From positions 68,190,205 through 68,254,204 of the forward strand of contig JAVHZZ010000002.1 of assembly GCA_036250195.1 (NCBI GenBank): a stretch of DNA of 64,000 bases, in the 5' to 3' direction. The position numbers and the translations under genes are program-made. This document shows, piece after piece, positions 10,345 to 21,842 of the stretch; position 1 is the stretch's first letter; each line of letters starts with the position of its first letter. A model generated the notes under the pieces. That model had not been told where the DNA came from. It searched no databases and was given only the letters and a program-made list of their open reading frames with translations. The stretch is from Mixophyes australis. Taxonomy: Eukaryota; Chordata; Amphibia; Anura; Limnodynastidae.

Positions 10345-11135
10345 AGTCAGAGACTGCTAAAAGAGCTTGGAAAAAATATCAAAAATATAAAAAAGCAAAA
10401 ATAAACAAAATAAATAAATAAATATCTTAAAAAAAAATATGAAATAAGTTTTATAAAAAATGTTAATGTTCCTAAAATTGTTCACATTGTTGTTGTTTGT
10501 AGGTTAAAATTGTTTATTTTGTTAGAAAAACTGGTGTGTGTGATTTGATTTACAAATTATTATTATTATCATTATTAATTTAATTAAAGTAGTAAGTTAA
10601 AAGGCAATAAAGGAAAAGGCCAAGCACGGTACAATAGGGGCACACCTCGTATTAATGCCAGACTTAGTGGCAAAGTTTGTCAATTGTAGAAACAACAATC
10701 ACCTATTCATGGGTGCCAGGTCAATAGGCATACTGACACTTTGGGATTCACAGAGACCATTGGTGCTATAGGGGAACAAAGTAGCATAACAAGGGGGAAC
10801 ACATATTTTAGTGTTCATTACAACCAACACTATATAACAATCAAGGGTAGTCAGTAAAACATGAATCAACGCTTGAGAGATACACTGATGATGTTCCTGT
10901 GGCATTTGAAAGCGTAGCGTTCGCTTCTGCGCGTACAGCAGAACATGTATTCAGAGTATTTGCTGACATGCACGGGCATGAGCACATGCGGTAGGAACAG
11001 TAGTACCCGAAGTCATTAAGCTGCGTATGTGACAAAACGCGGCTTGTTGACTTCGGCCATTCGCAACGGCCAGGTACATGCATCATTTCACATACGTGCG
11101 CTGCTCTGAGTATGTGTCCCTTAATGACTCAGGCC
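10345..11135 (+). mobile_element. 3' flank and candidate right terminus of Harbinger B
   Basis: No gene is seen. The stretch 10880-11135 is CpG-rich with several inverted short motifs and ends GTGTCCCTTAATGACTCAGG at about 11109-11128. Its complement (CCTGAGTCATTAAGGG) resembles the CCTGATTCATTAAGG terminus of the MITEs at 37676 and 38080. A matching left end was not found. Confidence 0.4.
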
Positions 11136-11554
11136 CGATATGTTTTGAAATCATTATTTTAATCCAGTAAAGGGCTTGTTCTTGGGCATGGCAGACCTGC
11201 CACTAAGCAATCGTTCTTCACTTACTAAATATAGGTGTAAATTAAAGTGTCCTAATTCTATTGTGAAACTATACATTGCTTTGTTTTTATGTTAAACTTC
11301 AATGTGATTTAAATTAAATATATCTTATTCATAGTGTTATTTTAAAATAGGCCACACAACAAGTTTGTCCTTATTATTAAGAGAACTCTACAACTGAATT
11401 TAAAGCCCATCTGTCAATCGGTACAACCTATTATTTGTTACAAAGTGCCAACTATGTCTTCAATCTAATAATAATTACATATTCCTCTATTAGGGTTGTT
11501 TCTATTCATATTTCCCAGAAACATATTTTTTTAAAGTTCTGCTTCACTCACCAG

Positions 11555-11589
<35 letters not shown>

Positions 11590-13230
11590 GCTTGCTAACC
11601 TAAAAAAGAGTGATCAACATGTTTTTTGCCGAATTAGTAGAGAGGATCTATAAATAAGGTGAAATAACCCATGGATAAAAATAATTCATCAGTAAAAAGT
11701 CCAATGCAATCGGTTAGTATTATGTATACTAACCACACAAAGCACAAACATCTTGCAAATTTGCTAATGGATTTATTCACCTACTTTCAATATCTTTAAA
11801 ATTGCGGTGATGGATCATACATGGTCAAAGAGGTAATCCCATTATTAGATGTGAACGCCAGGTCCACGACTCACATTTTACTCTTGGACTCCCTCTTTGA
11901 CCAAATATGCCCCACTGCCAAGTTCCCTGGCCAATTACAATAAATACTGTGATGCAGCTGGGGGTCACCATTGCCTTTAAGTGTAAAAATACACATTTTA
12001 TTATATGACCATCAAAGCTTATACTTGTTAACTGTTACACTCACAAGCATGGTTAAATATAGAATATATCCCCAGGGATTTATTGTACTTGTATTTGTCT
12101 CAAAAATCATTATCACTGTTGTGATGAGATCAAAGCTGGAATTAACATATTTAAGTATAAATGACACTATAAATTAGAGGCTATAATTACAAGGATGCAA
12201 TTTATACCTCACCCAGCTCAAGACCTACCCTGTAGGGAGGTTCCAGCTAATGATTTATTCTTACTTTCTCATTTCTATTATTATAGCAGTACTGTACTGT
12301 ACTATCATAACTGTGAAGGATCAACATATTAAATCTATTATAATAAATATATTAAAAAGGGCTACTTACTGAAGTCCATGAGGTGCCATGTCCAAGAATG
12401 TAAGGTTGACTGAATGGAAAAAGATAAATGCAAAGTGTTAGCAACGCTATATGATGGCAAACACATTTACCAAAATAAAGCATTAGCTGTTTGTCATATT
12501 TTGCTATAGTAAGTGTTTAATTTTCATCACTCATTGATGATTAAGATGGCTAGTTCATATTTCATATCTTCACCTTCCACTTCCTTTCCTCATTTGAACC
12601 ATACCCCATGACGGGTAGCTGAACAGGAATGCCAGTCATCAATGGATGCTTTAAAATTAGTGGCTAGTAATGCTTCTGCCTTACAGTAACCACACCGAAA
12701 ATTGCAATTCGTATTCCGCTACCTTATGTATCATTTGTTTCCTATACCTCTTAGATTGTAAGCTCATTTGGATAGGGTAACCTTTACCTCCTGTTTCTAG
12801 TCATTGTAGGTAATGAATTTGTTTCATGATATCCTCAATGTACAGTGCAGTGTAAAATGTTGACACTTTATAGATTAATGATAATAGTTATAACAGTATT
12901 AAAAATATATGACCTGATTTCCATTATAAAATTGTTTGAATAAATGAATATTCTGAAAAAAATAGTGAAAATCAGAAATCTTAATGTCTTTCTGAGAAAA
13001 CATTATTTAGTTATAGAGCTTAAACCAGTAGTCGAAGTAGGGGCGTGTATGGTGGTATGCAATACTGCCACTTCTTCTTCTGCCTTCAAATTCCATTCAC
13101 TTACATGCTTATTACATTTTTCATACCACCACTTCTAAAATTCCATACCAGTGTGGAGATGTGCACCGAGAACGTGCACGTCAAGAGGGCAAAGAACAGC
13201 ATAGAAGAAAAGAGAGGATTATGCTTACCA
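11136..13230. other. AT-rich intergenic stretch
   Basis: A (CTAA)n microsatellite lies at about 11554-11590. A fragment at about 12750-12790 (TTAGATTGTAAGCTCATTTG) resembles an L2/CR1 LINE tail. ORFs in this interval are short and without recognisable domains. Confidence 0.4.
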
Positions 13231-13239
13231 ATCCAGCGA

Positions 13240-13824
13240 TCCCACCTAGGTAAGTCCATTTTTTCTTCCCACAGGTCCCGGCAGCAGAGGGTAAGTGAGC
13301 CAGTGAGGGCTCACTTTCCCCTGCTAGCCAATCAGTGGCCAGAAAGGTGAGCCAATCTTGGCTCTCCTCCAGCCATTTGAGCCTTTGGCGCCACAGAGAG
13401 CCAATCAAAGAATATGAACCAAAATAGTATAACATATGAGTATACTAGCAGGATATGCAATTATACATGTTTGACTTCTATTTAGGCCTCTGGGCGCCGC
13501 CATCATAGTTTCAGTTCGCGGGCGGAGCAGAGGGAAGACGTCGTGGGATATCCAGTGGCGTAGAAGATGAAGACGTTGGTGGAAGTGGTAGGTAACCCTT
13601 GCAATGGCTAGGAGCTACCCTGCCACAAGAAGACAGCCCACAGAAAGAAGACAGGAGACACTGAGATCAAGAACCACAACAGATCATTGGCAGGGAGCCC
13701 TTGTGAGGGACCCTGCCAAAAACACTGCAGAAAATTCAGCGCCGAAGAGGAGAAGCGGCGCTGCCGGCTGGAGGTCTTCAGGTATACCTGAAGACGCAGA
13801 GCAGGTAAGTTTACTAGTCCTGTA
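13240..13824 (+). promoter_or_regulatory. CpG-rich, CCAAT-containing block with splice donor
   Basis: Three CCAAT boxes (about 13328, 13351 and 13402) precede a CpG-rich segment at 13490-13800 that ends CAGAGCAG|GTAAGT near 13805. It looks like a promoter plus first non-coding exon, perhaps of an unclassified retroelement whose 3' part lies beyond the ERV at 29859. It could also be an old LTR. No ORF of note is seen. Confidence 0.35.
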
Positions 13825-14240
13825 GGTCGGGCACAAGGCCTGTTGGCTAAATTCGGGCAGTATGCCAGTTGGCAAGTAAGGGGGCACAAGGCCCTGGCCC
13901 AGTTTGGACAGTGAGACACTAGCCCAAGTATAGTTAGTTGGGCTCTAGTCCATAGGTAGTTCGTTTAGTGGGCACAAGGCCCTAGACCAGTCAGATGGGC
14001 ACAAGGCACCATAGTTAGTATAGTGGGCACCAGACCAATTAGGTTAGGTGGGTATGTGGCCCATATGTGTAACAGGGAACAAGGCCCAATACTTAGTTTA
14101 GTTAGGCTGAAAGTCCATAGGTAGACAGGGCACAAAGCCCTTAGCTTAGTGATTGGACACAAGGCCCATTAGGTTGGCTGAGTGCAAGGCCCATTTGGCT
14201 GGCTGAGTGGAAGGCCCATTAGAATAGTGGTTTTCCAGGC
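13825..14240. repeat. Degenerate GGGCACAAGGCCC array
   Basis: About ten or more diverged units of about 30-40 bp are each centred on GGCACAAGGCCC or a variant, followed by (A/T)TTAG(G/T)TT. The core is near-palindromic (GGGC..GCCC). No coding potential is seen. Confidence 0.75.
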
Positions 14241-14364
14241 CCCTGTTAGGTGTTTAGAGGGCAGTAGCTATGGTAGAAGGGCATAACTTCCTCATTGCCA
14301 TTTCATTAACCCTCCCTCTAGCCAATTCATTAACCCCCACCCCAGTCAACTCCTCCCTCTCCCT

Positions 14365-15202
14365 TGTCGAAGTCAGCAAATTGGATAAAGTCATTTCAAT
14401 TAAAGTCTAGGAAACTTGGTTGTCTTTGTCTGAAAAGATGCGTACGATACGCTACGGCGTACAAGGGCACGCTACGGCGTGAAAGGGCATGCGCATCCAC
14501 TACACGTGGCGGCAACAGTAATCGGTCTTTTACCATACATTCGCACAAACACGCATACTTATAAAATAGTACACATTAATGGTAGTTGCAACACATAGTC
14601 AGTTATGTCGAAATATAGTAGTATTTATTTGTTATATCAGAGTTACATGCATATTAGTGATATACACGGAATGGGTTGAAGGAATAACATCATGAGTGGT
14701 ATCATAATGAACCTCGTTACATATCCTACTGTTTGGTTCACTCTGCGAGGGAATCGCAGAGTGCATACACAAGTTATGAATGATAGGGAATTATGAACTA
14801 CTTAAGACTAAGGAATCTTGGCGGGAAGAGCAGAGCATACCCCCTGCAGAGATGACCCCCTCCTTTGGATTCCTTTGTATGAACTGGCCAATGATGACGA
14901 CCCCTTGGACCTTCCTGAGACCTGGACCAATAGATGCAAGCTATTCCATCTTCATTGTATTACTGTATTTGATTGTGTATATAAGCAGCAGCTTGTGATC
15001 CAGAGTGCAGACTTCTTGTCCCCAGACTTCAGGATTGAATGACTGCACTGGATCAAGAGCGCCTGCGATAAGTAACGACTGTATTTACTATTACTTCGCT
15101 TGAGCATATTTATTCTACTATTTGTGAATAAATCTTTGTGCTTTGGAAACACAAATCGAGGTTCGACAATCGTTATTGGTTAGCGACAATACGCACATAA
15201 CA
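14365..15202 (+). repeat. ERV 5' LTR
   Basis: The LTR is 838 bp long and runs TG...CA. A TATA box (TATATAA) lies at 14978-14984, and a poly(A) signal AATAAA at 15127-15132 puts R between them. It also holds an inverted CTCTGCGA..TCGCAGAG pair at about 14741-14764. Confidence 0.93.
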
Positions 15203-15205
15203 ATT

Positions 15206-15223
15206 TGGGGGCTCGTGAGCTTT
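15206..15223 (+). other. ERV primer binding site, tRNA-Pro-like
   Basis: TGGGGGCTCGT follows the LTR by three bases and matches the first eleven positions of the classic proline-tRNA primer site. The remaining bases (GAGC...) diverge. Confidence 0.7.
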
Positions 15224-15650
15224 GGAGGTTTCGTTGCCGATGATACGCAAGACCAACGGATTTCGGTTCCTCAACAAAGGGTGGAGACGCGTCATAAACG
15301 GGTAAGAACGCATGGTGTTCAAAACCTGAATTTTACTCTGTGTTGCGAAACCGAATGTCCGTTTTGCATTATCTAGGTGTCACTCACCGGACTGTGAGTG
15401 CTACTTCTCGTGTGTTTAGGAACCGTGGCCGTCCACCATCCTGAGGGTCTGCGCATGTGCAGCCATTTCAAACCTTCAGTACATGTTCCTTTTAGTTAAT
15501 TGGCTGATCAGGCAACACTCCCTATTTAAAGCACCTGTGGTCTATGCCTCGTTGCCTGATCTTGGAGTCTCATTCCCCATGAGCCTCTGAAGGTGTTCCT
15601 GTGTTTCCTCGTGTATTCAGCTCCTGCTGATTCCTGTTGTTCGTTTGTGG

Positions 15651-15893
15651 TTTCCAGACCACTTCAACTCTCCTGTGTTTCATCGTGACTTCACCAGCTG
15701 ATTCCTATCCGCTGCCTCTGTGCTTCTACAGTTTCCAGACCACTTCAACTCTCCTGTGTTTCATCGTGACTTCACCAGCTGATTCCTATCCGCTGCCTCT
15801 GTGCTTCTACAGTTTCCAGTCCACTTCAACTCTCCCGTGTTTCATCGTGACTGCACCAGCTGATTCCTATCCGCTGCCTCCGTGTATCTGCAG
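15651..15893 (+). repeat. 81-bp LTR minisatellite, three units
   Basis: Units start TTTCCAG at 15651, 15732 and 15813, exactly 81 bp apart. The 3' LTR has five units and the solo LTR at 54232-54735 has seven. Confidence 0.9.
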
Positions 15894-16512
15894 TGTCCTG
15901 CTCATCGCAACCCTCCAGTACTCCTCGTGTCTGCAGCCAGCCGATCCGCTGTCCCCGTGCTTCTACAGTGTTCCTGCTTGTGTCAACTCGCCTGTCTGCA
16001 TCAGATCAACGCTCCGCTGCTTTCATCTCGGCTAGACCGCCTCTACTCTCCTGTGTTCTCCGGGTGTCCAGTTCTATATACTACTGCTTCCTGAGTATTG
16101 TTTATATCCTTGCTGGTTTACCTACTGTGCGCTGCACCTACTTGGTTACCGCTTCCACCCTCCTGGGACTTCGTATCCTGCCGGCCTCCAACCGTTCAGG
16201 TATCCCTGCACTTCTTTCTGACAGCCTGCTCTCCTGAACCACGGTATGCATACTTCTCATTGACTGTGCTGGTGTATTGCATATCTAGCTGGACTGAGTT
16301 GTTCTCCTCTGGAGTTTCCTATCCACTGAGACTATTGCCATCATCTGACTGTGTTACCTTTTAGCCTGGATAGTTCTTGTGACTTTGTATATTTGTGCAG
16401 TGCTGATCAGTTATTACTATTTTGTGCATATCATCGTGGGATCAAGTTCAGTGTGCCCGTGTATACTCTGCATTGCATTTATCTCCCTGTGCTCCTCCTC
16501 ACATATATATTT

Positions 16513-16774
16513 CAGTGGTACAACTTGCTAGAGGCAGACCACTGTTCCCTGTTTCCTGAGTCACCAGTTTCCAGTATCCTTTCACATAGCAGTGGTACAA
16601 CTTGCTAACGCAGACCACTGACTTCCCAGATACCTTCATCTGGATTCCATTCCCTCACCTAGACAGCGGTACAACTTTCTATACGTAGACCGCTGACTCT
16701 CATCACCTCCTCGTTACTTCTGAACATTCCTCCTCACTATAGCAGTGGTACAACTTGCTACCCGCAGACCACTG
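16513..16774 (+). other. Four hairpin modules in the LTR (5' copy)
   Basis: Modules lie at 16513-16544, 16590-16620, 16664-16695 and 16743-16774. Each reads CAGYGGTACAACTT(G/T)CTA, then a variable 2-4 bases, then GCAGACCRCTG. The ends form a 7-bp stem, CAGTGGU/ACCACTG. In the third module both arms change together (CAGCGGT/ACCGCTG). They are repeated at 20517-20778 and, inverted, at 53202-53461. The function is unknown. Confidence 0.8.
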
Positions 16775-17006
16775 ACTACCCTCACGTTTCCTTGTCCATC
16801 CAGTTCCTCGTGTACAGTTATCTATATATTACCAGTGCTGTTAGTCATAGACTTTCCACGAGCATTCTCTTACCATCTGCTGTCTCCTGTTCCGTGATCA
16901 CCCCGCTACCAGAGTACCATATTACCACCTATACTGCTCTGGTAAGTCCATCATCTGGTGATACCTGGGTAAAGACTCCTAGTGCCCGTGACAGTAAGAT
17001 CAGGCC

Positions 17007-17918
17007 ATGACAGACCCAGATTCGGAACCTACAGCTAAAGAGATGCTGCGGCATCTGGTTACCCGTATTGAGCAACAGGAAGTTTGCCAACGGCATTTGC
17101 TGCGGTGTTACCAGGCGTTAGCCTCACAAAGAACGTCTGTGCAAAATATCACAGCTACTGTTGATGCTCCTGTGCCTTCCTCCGATTCCCCAGTGCCATC
17201 CCAGGTGTCTACGGCTTCTACGCTTCACCTGCCTACTCCGTCAAAGTATGATGGAGACCCCAAAACATGTAGGGGTTTTCTTACTCAATGCTCAGTTCAT
17301 TTTGAGCTCCAACCTCAAAATTTCTCTACTCATCGTTCCAGAGTGGCCTATCTTATTTTATTGTTTTCTGGACAAGCTCTCGCATGGGCTTCCCCTCTGT
17401 GGGAAAGAAACGATCCATTATTACAGGATAGTGCCAAATTTATTTCCACGTTCCGAAGTGTATTCGATGAACCAGGTTGTGTTATTTCCGCTGCATCCAG
17501 CATTCTCCGTCTTCGCCAAGGATCTCGCACTGTGGCTCAGTACGTCATTCAATTTCGGATACTAGCCTCTGAACTTCAGTGGAACGCTGAGGCACTGATC
17601 GCCGCCTTCTGGCAGGGGCTTTCCGATAAAATTAAAAACGCACTGACCTCACAAGAAGTACCCTTCTCTTTGGATGATTTGATTTCCCTTTGCCTTCGTG
17701 TAGACATGAGGTTTCGTGAGAATGATTCCGAAAAAGTAACTTCCTTCAAAGCGCCTCTTCGCTCGGTACCTCAATTTCACCCAGCTTCATCTCCGGTGAT
17801 ACCCATGGAGATAGGTCGCTCCAAATTAACTTCAGAGGAGAGGGAACGAAGAGTAAAAAATAGACTTTGTATCTATTGTGCTGATTCCACGCATATGCTC
17901 AATTCTTGTCCCAGGTAA
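17007..17918 (+). CDS. Chromovirus Gag
   Basis: This uninterrupted 303-residue ORF starts 13 bases after the 5' LTR. Residues 1-25 hold a helical/coiled segment, and about residues 75-230 show the Ty3/gypsy Gag capsid pattern (FLTQC..F, Y.I..LSG.AL.WA..LW). The C-terminus carries one CCHC knuckle, CIYCADSTHMLNSC. Family knowledge: it packages the element's RNA into cytoplasmic particles, and mammalian RTL/PEG10-type genes descend from this group. It ends with TAA at 17916-17918. The pol frame that follows is the same frame, so a single stop separates them. The frame is intact despite loss of most of pol, so particles could be supplied in trans. Confidence 0.88.
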   Translation: MTDPDSEPTAKEMLRHLVTRIEQQEVCQRHLLRCYQALASQRTSVQNITATVDAPVPSSDSPVPSQVSTASTLHLPTPSKYDGDPKTCRGFLTQCSVHFELQPQNFSTHRSRVAYLILLFSGQALAWASPLWERNDPLLQDSAKFISTFRSVFDEPGCVISAASSILRLRQGSRTVAQYVIQFRILASELQWNAEALIAAFWQGLSDKIKNALTSQEVPFSLDDLISLCLRVDMRFRENDSEKVTSFKAPLRSVPQFHPASSPVIPMEIGRSKLTSEERERRVKNRLCIYCADSTHMLNSCPR

Positions 17919-19286
17919 TGCCGGGCTCTAACCAATACTGGGGAGATAAGGTTAGGGTTCCTGGAGTCCTCTCCTTGTTCTACGAAATTAAAAGTCTGTG
18001 CTTTTGATGTTTCAGTTTCCTTTGCTACCAAATCCTTTAAGTCCCAAGCACTTATTGACTCTGGAGCTGCGGGAAACTTTATTTCTGAATCCCTCGTGAA
18101 TCAATGGTCCCTACCAGTGATTACTTTAAAGACACCTATTACTGTGACTGCTATCGATGAATCACGCATTGTCAATGGTCTCATCACCCAGAGTACGTCT
18201 CCAGTAACCCTTCAAATTGGTGTTTTACACCAAGAAGAAATTTCATTTCTAATTCTTCCTGTTACTACAAGTCCGATTGTATTAGGCCTTCCATGGCTTC
18301 AACGTCACTCTCCCCAGATTGATTGGCACACTTCTCAAGTTACGTCTTGGGGAGCTGAATGTCATCATCATTGTCTCTCTCAAGTTGTTCCATTCAAAAT
18401 ACAGCAGTCGTCTATTTCACCGGGTCCACCAGGTCTCCCTCCACAGGATCCTTCATCTACGGATCTGTGCGATAAGGTTCAGTCCGAACGCCTTCCTCCT
18501 CATGGGGCGTTCGTCACGTCCTCGGACGTTGAAGATGGATCTCAGGAGTCATCTTCAAAAAGTCAAGTGCTTGTGGTTTACGGTCACCATCCGTCTTTTC
18601 CGGAATTTCCTGCCCTCCCTCCCACCCAAGTTCCTGCTGTAGAGACTGTTTGCCAAACCTTCAAAAATATTTGGTCTCAGGTCAAAACCTGTTTAAAGAA
18701 CACATCTGCCAAATATAAGTCTTTTGCAGATAAAAAGAGGCGGGCTATTCCACCACTGAAAATTGGAGATCGTGTCTGGTTATCTACCAAAAATATTCGT
18801 TTGAAGGTCCCATCTATGAAATTCGCTCCTCGTTTTATTGGTCCATATAGGATCATTCAAGTGATAAATCCAGTTTGTTTCAAACTTCTACTTCCTAAGA
18901 ATCTTCGTATTTCCAACGCCTTCCATGTGTCCTTGCTCAAACCTCTCATCATCAACCGTTTCTCGGTCCCTCCTTCAGCACCTCGGCCAGTTCAAATTCA
19001 TCAGGAGGAAGACTTTGAGATTACTCATATATTGGATGCAAAAATTTCGCGAGGAGTTCTTCGTTTCCTCGTTCATTGGAAGGGCTTTGGTCCTGAGGAG
19101 CGTTCTTGGATCAAAGCTGAAGATCTCACCGCTCCAGCTCTTCTTAAGAAGTTTTATTCCAAGTTTCCGGACAAACCCGGTTCCAGGTGTTCTGTGCCCA
19201 CCTTTAAAAGGGGGGGTACTGTCACTCACCGGACTGTGAGTGCTACTTCTCGTGTGTTTAGGAACCGTGGCCACCCACCATCCTGA
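17919..19286 (+). pseudogene. Chromovirus Pol, internally deleted: protease + integrase tail + chromodomain
   Basis: The frame is open from 17919, in frame with gag. The protease active site reads LIDSGA, with Asp at 18057-18059, followed by the VLGLPWL motif. At about 18570 the sequence jumps straight into the end of integrase (VVYGHHPSFPEFP, with KF.P.FIGPY at about 18820). A chromodomain follows at about 19010-19170 (LVHWKGFGPEERSW). RT, RNase H and the integrase catalytic core are absent, so about 2-2.5 kb is missing by comparison with the family. Family knowledge: the chromodomain steers integration to marked chromatin. The protein cannot reverse transcribe. Confidence 0.85.
19206..19219 (+). 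other. Chromovirus polypurine tract
   Basis: AAAAGGGGGGGTAC directly precedes the 3' LTR start at 19220, the expected place of the plus-strand primer. Confidence 0.8.
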
Positions 19287-20997
19287 GGGTCTGCACATGT
19301 GCAGCCCTTTCAAACCTTCAGTACATGTTCCTTTTAGTTAATTGGCTGATCAGGCAACACTCCCTATTTAAAGCACCTGTGGTCTATGCCTCGTTGCCTG
19401 ATCTTGGAGTCTCATTCCCCATGAGCCTCTGAAGGTGTTCCTGTGTTTCCTCGTGTATTCAGCTCCTGCTGATTCCTGTTGTTCGTTTGTGGTTTCCAGA
19501 CCACTTCAACTCTCCTGTGTTTCATCGTGACTTCACCAGCTGATTCCTATCCGCTGCCTCTGTGCTTCTACAGTTTCTAGTCCACTTCAACTCTCCCGTG
19601 TTTCATCGTGACTGCACCAGCTGATTCCTATCTGCTGCTTCCGTGTATCTACAGTATCCTGCTTATCTCAACTCTCCCGTGTTTCATCGTGACTGCACCA
19701 GCTGATTCCTATCCGCTGCCTCCGTGTATCTACAGTATCCTGCTTATCTCAACTCTCCCGTGTTTCATCGTGACTGCACCAGCTGATTCCTATCCGCTGC
19801 CTCCGTGTATCTACAGTATCCTGCTCACCTCAACTCTCCCGTGTTTCATCGTGACTGCACCAGCTGATTCCTATCCGCTGCCTCCGTGTATCTGCAGTGT
19901 CCTGCTCATCGCAACCCTCCAGTACTCCTCGTGTCTGCAGCCAGCCGATCCGCTGTCCCCGTGCTTCTACAGTGTTCCTGCTTGTGTCAACTCGCCTGTC
20001 TGCATCGGATCAACGCTCCGCTGCTTTCATCTCGGCTAGACCGCCTCTACTCTCCTGTGTTCTCCGGGTGTCCAGTTCTATATACTACTGCTTCCTGAGT
20101 ATTGTTTATATCCTTGCTGGTCTACCTACTGTGCGCTGCACCTACTTGGTTACCGCTTCCACCCTCCTGGGACTTCGTATCCTGCCGGCCTCCAGCCGTT
20201 CAGGTATCCCTGCACTTCTTTCTGACAGCCTGCTCTCCTGAACCACGGTATGCATACTTCTCATTGACTGTGCTGGTGTATTGCATATCTAGCTGGACTG
20301 AGTTGTTCTCCTCTGGAGTTTCCTATCCACTGAGACTATTGCCATCATCTGACTGTGTTACCTTTTAGCCTGGATAGTTCTTGTGACTTTGTATATTTGT
20401 GCAGTGCTGCTCAGTTATTACTATTTTGTGCATATCATCGTGGGATCAAGTTCAGTGTGCCCGTGTATACTCTGCCTTGCATTTATCTCCCCGTGCTCCT
20501 CCTCACATATATATTTCAGTGGTACAACTTGCTAGAGGCAGACCACTGTTCCCTGTTTCCTGAGTCACCAGTTTCCAGTATCCTTTCACATAGCAGTGGT
20601 ACAACTTGCTAACGCAGACCACTGACTTATCGGATACCTTCACCTGGATTCCATTCCCTCACCTAGACAGCGGTACAACTTGCTATACGCAGACCGCTGA
20701 CTCTCATCACCTCCTCGTTACTTCTGAACATTCCTCCTCACTATAGCAGTGGTACAACTTGCTACCTGCAGACCACTGACTACCCTCACGTTTCCTTGTC
20801 CATCCAGTTCCTCGTGTACAGTTATCTATATATTACCAATGCTGCTAGTCATAGACTTTCCACGAGCATTCTCTTACCATCTGCTGTCTCCTGTTCCGTG
20901 ATCACCCCGCTACCAGAGTACCATATTACCACCTATACTGCTCTGGTAAGTCCATCATCTGGTGATACCTGAGTAAAGACTCCTAGTGCCCGTGACA
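19220..20997 (+). repeat. Chromovirus 3' LTR
   Basis: The LTR is 1778 bp, which is 162 bp longer than the 5' LTR because of two extra 81-bp-class units in its minisatellite (five units, about 19494-19890). Outside this block the two LTRs are nearly identical. Hairpin modules lie at 20517-20548, 20594-20624, 20668-20699 and 20747-20778. Confidence 0.92.
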
Positions 20998-21002
20998 CTA
21001 GG

Positions 21003-21842
21003 GCACGCTAACTAGAACCCAGGGACAAAAGAGAGAACTGTTTCTTTTTTCTGTCATTGTGCGTTTTAACTGTATTGCATTGCTTAGCGTATGTGTATTT
21101 CTTGCTGTGCATACGCAAACTTCCGGTAAACTTGCCACGTGGTTAAACAATCGTTTTGATAGTTATTGTACATGCATAGTATAATCACTTGTGAAAGCCT
21201 CTGAGACATTTTTACTATTGTTGGGAACTTTTGATTTTCTGCGCAGAAAAGGTGTATAGTGTGTGATGTTGTAACGTAGATACACTGTTTTATTGTGGAT
21301 TGTGCTCAGTTGCTGTCTGACGAGGCGGATTGCCCAACTGAAGGACGGTATACAGGGCAGGTATACCGAATGCGAAAACGTGTTTTTCGCAAAGCGCTAC
21401 CAATAGATCGCAAGGTTTGCTAATAATTAGTATTGGTAGGCAGTGCGATCCGATCGCACCGTTAGTGCGAATTGGTGAAGCAGCTAGGAGGAATTATACT
21501 GGAAAGGCAGGTTGATTGTATCGACTTTGCGCTCCCAGCGATAATAAACTCAGCAGATTTTTGTGGTTAAGCCAGGGTATCGAGGAGCTGATAGCCCTTG
21601 GGGCCCACAGTGATATTTCTGTATTAGGGATCCTCGCCTGGTGCGAGAAAAGCGAGTGAACGCGGCTAAAGGAAATACGTTCACCGAGCATTATAGATCT
21701 CTAGCGGTGAGTATAGCAACAGAGTTGAAATTATTAGGTGGAAAGAACAGAGCATTGCGGTGTGTCTGTATTTCACATTTGGCCGGAAGGAACAGAGCAT
21801 TGCGGTGTGTCTGTGTTCCGGGTAGAAAGTATATTGTTCAAC
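21003..21842 (+). other. ERV leader (3' part)
   Basis: With 15203-15372 this makes a leader of about 1 kb between LTR and gag, interrupted by the chromovirus. A 46-bp direct duplication (GAACAGAGCATTGCGGTGTG at about 21745 and 21791) precedes the gag start. Packaging signals would be expected here, but none is recognised. Confidence 0.6.

Larger units (their letters stand above)
15378..16993 (+). repeat. Chromovirus 5' LTR
   Basis: The LTR is 1616 bp. A TATA-like TATTTAAA lies at 15523-15530, so most of the LTR would be transcribed leader. It carries three copies of an 81-bp minisatellite unit (15651-15893) and four hairpin modules (see 16513-16774). Confidence 0.92.
15378..20997 (+). mobile_element. 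Ty3/gypsy chromovirus nested in the ERV leader
   Basis: The element is bounded by TGTCACTCACC...GTGCCCGTGACA LTRs and a 5-bp target duplication CTAGG at 15373-15377 and 20998-21002. The LTRs are 1616 bp (15378-16993) and 1778 bp (19220-20997). The interior keeps gag, protease and an integrase C-terminus with chromodomain. RT, RNase H and the integrase core are missing, so it is a non-autonomous deletion derivative. Being inside the ERV, it inserted after the ERV did. The domain order and chromodomain suggest the vertebrate Sushi-like group. Confidence 0.93.

Noticed and set aside
15637..16364. ORFs in the chromovirus LTR
   Set aside because: The 81-bp unit is a multiple of three, so frames stay open by repetition. 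No start context or domain is present.
16513..16774. CRISPR array
   Set aside because: Spacing and repeat form look array-like, but the units are diverged hairpins in an LTR of an animal genome, with no cas genes.
17007..17918. Host RTL/PEG10-like domesticated gag gene
   Set aside because: It is flanked by LTRs with a target duplication and followed by pol remnants, so it belongs to a mobile element.
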